A stretch of 64,000 bases of DNA from Sphingopyxis panaciterrulae (GTDB lineage: Bacteria > Pseudomonadota > Alphaproteobacteria > Sphingomonadales > Sphingomonadaceae): contig NZ_JACIJH010000015.1 of NCBI RefSeq assembly GCF_014199295.1, positions 45,231-109,230 of the forward strand, written 5' to 3'. This document shows positions 63,290-64,000 of the stretch, piece by piece (the first letter of the stretch is position 1; each line of letters opens with the position of its first letter). The position numbers were made by a program, and so were the translations under genes. The notes under the pieces are model-generated. The model was not told the DNA's origin and did not search any database. It worked only from the letters and a program-made list of their open reading frames with translations.

Positions 63290-63928
63290 GTGTCGGAACC
63301 AGCCTCTTCCAGCATCGACAAGGACGCCCGGATCGCCGAGCTCGAAGCCGCTCTCGCGGCCCGCGATACGCTGATCGATACCCTGCGGCACCAGCTTGCC
63401 CAGCTCCGACGCATGACCTTCGGCCAGTCGTCGGAGAAGCTCGCGCTGCAGATCGAACAGCTCGAGCTCGCTCTCGAAGAACTCGAAGGCGAAGCCGAGG
63501 TCGCGGATAGCCGAACGACCGACAGGGTGCCCGCCGAGCGGGTATCGCCGGTGCGCGCCTTGCCCGATCATCTGCTGCGCGCTGAACGGCGGATCGAGCC
63601 CGAGGCCGGCAGTTGCACCTGTCCCGATTGCGGCGGCGCGCTGCGTCCGTTGGGCGATGACCGCGACGAGCAACTCGACGTCGCCCCGATCCAGTGGCGC
63701 GTCATCCGCACCGTGCGGCCCAAGTATAGCTGCCGCGCCTGCGACAGGATTGTCCAGGCACCGGCGCCGGTGAAGGCCATAGCACGCGGCAAGGCGCGCT
63801 TCGCGACGCTCGCCCATGTCGTCGTGAACAAGTTCGATCACCATCTGCCCCTCTATCGCCAGGCAGAGATGATGGCGGCGCAGGGCATCGACATCGACCG
63901 CTCGACTGCTGCGCGACAATCAGGGTGA
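63290..63928 (+). pseudogene. tnpC: IS66 transposase TnpC, truncated by another element
   Basis: The N-terminal 200 residues are intact: a coiled-coil helix (RIAELEAALAARDTLIDTLR), the zinc-finger-like CTCPDCGGALRPLGDDRD and CRACDRIVQAPAP, then HHLPLYRQAEMMAAQGIDID. After DRST the frame enters foreign sequence (AARQSG) and stops. Normal TnpC is about 500-530 residues with its DDE domain after this point, so the enzyme is inactive. Start is GTG at 63290. Confidence 0.9.
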
Positions 63929-63957
63929 GAATTGCCGACAATCAGGATGAGAATGGC
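63914..63957 (+). repeat. Two tandem 22-base repeats, likely IS21-type element end
   Basis: Copies at 63914-63935 and 63936-63957 (CGACAATCAGG core, then TGAGAAT) differ at two positions. They begin exactly where the IS66 transposase is interrupted. IS21 elements carry multiple such repeats at their ends for transposase binding; the family call is an inference since no istA/istB is in the window. Confidence 0.55.
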
Positions 63958-64000
63958 GGCGGTGTGTCTGTCGGGACGAGGGGCGAAGCCCCGAGGAGCG

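Larger units (their letters stand above)
62389..63928 (+). mobile_element. IS66-family element, left part, interrupted on the right
   Basis: The left end begins GTAAGCG at 62389, the conserved IS66 terminal heptamer, followed by the three usual genes in order. The third is cut off near 63911 where a repeated sequence typical of another insertion-element end begins. The right end of the IS66 is outside the window or lost. Confidence 0.8.

Overview
The window is GC-rich with alphaproteobacterial gene content and most resembles a sphingomonad, probably near Sphingopyxis. The reasons are a luxR-luxI-phyH block, a lasso peptide cluster with its own isopeptidase and Fec-type receptor system, an imuA-imuB-dnaE2 mutagenesis operon behind a GTTC-N7-GTTC SOS box, and ArdC/DUF2958/ParB/DUF736/relaxase genes of the kind found on sphingomonad conjugative elements. 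The genus is an inference from gene content.

0-12.6 kb is catabolic and regulatory. A partial cupin-like gene and fbiC (deazaflavin FO synthase, first step of F420 synthesis) lie on the minus strand, and both are preceded by the same TTTAC-N4-GTAAA inverted repeat. Opposite them is an acetaldehyde dehydrogenase / 4-hydroxy-2-oxovalerate aldolase pair, the end of a meta-cleavage route. A branched-chain 2-oxoacid dehydrogenase operon (E1 alpha, E1 beta, E2) follows with a divergent Lrp-type regulator, then an MFS transporter and two unrecognised genes.

12.7-20.2 kb is patchy. It holds an Xre/RES toxin-antitoxin pair, two adjacent decayed SnoaL-type genes (one nonsense, one frameshift) and a LysR regulator. 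Next comes a chimeric gene in which the start of a TonB-dependent receptor is joined in frame to the back of a CoA-transferase, followed by a thiolase-like gene and a sugar-epimerase-like gene.

20.3-36.3 kb is the most interesting block. A minus-strand group (RadC-like protein, membrane protein, small helical protein, membrane-anchored LuxR-type regulator) sits back to back with a quorum-sensing operon (luxR, luxI, phyH dioxygenase, short GntR regulator). That operon runs straight into a lasso peptide cluster: a 45-residue precursor, B protease and C cyclase. Converging on it are a lasso isopeptidase, an STN-containing TonB receptor, FecR and a FecI-type sigma factor. The layout suggests cell-density-linked production of a lasso peptide that is re-imported and opened. 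No exporter gene is present.

37.2-48.2 kb is the front part of a conjugative element (ArdC, DUF2958, ParB-like, DUF736, HTH, TraF-type S26 peptidase, lytic transglycosylase, relaxase), interrupted by a truncated IS110 transposase. TraG and the Trb/VirB channel genes are absent here, so it looks like a remnant or rearranged element.

48.2-64 kb is stress and defence cargo: a nuclease-like lipoprotein, AlkB-like and two SRAP genes (one lacking the catalytic cysteine), a DUF1810-Arr rifampin ADP-ribosyltransferase fusion, an arsRC-acr3-arsH operon with a near-consensus leaderless promoter, a PAT-like acetyltransferase, the SOS mutasome, a single-chain nucleotidyltransferase-HEPN protein, an EexN-like lipoprotein, and an IS66 element broken by what looks like the end of an IS21-type element at the window edge.
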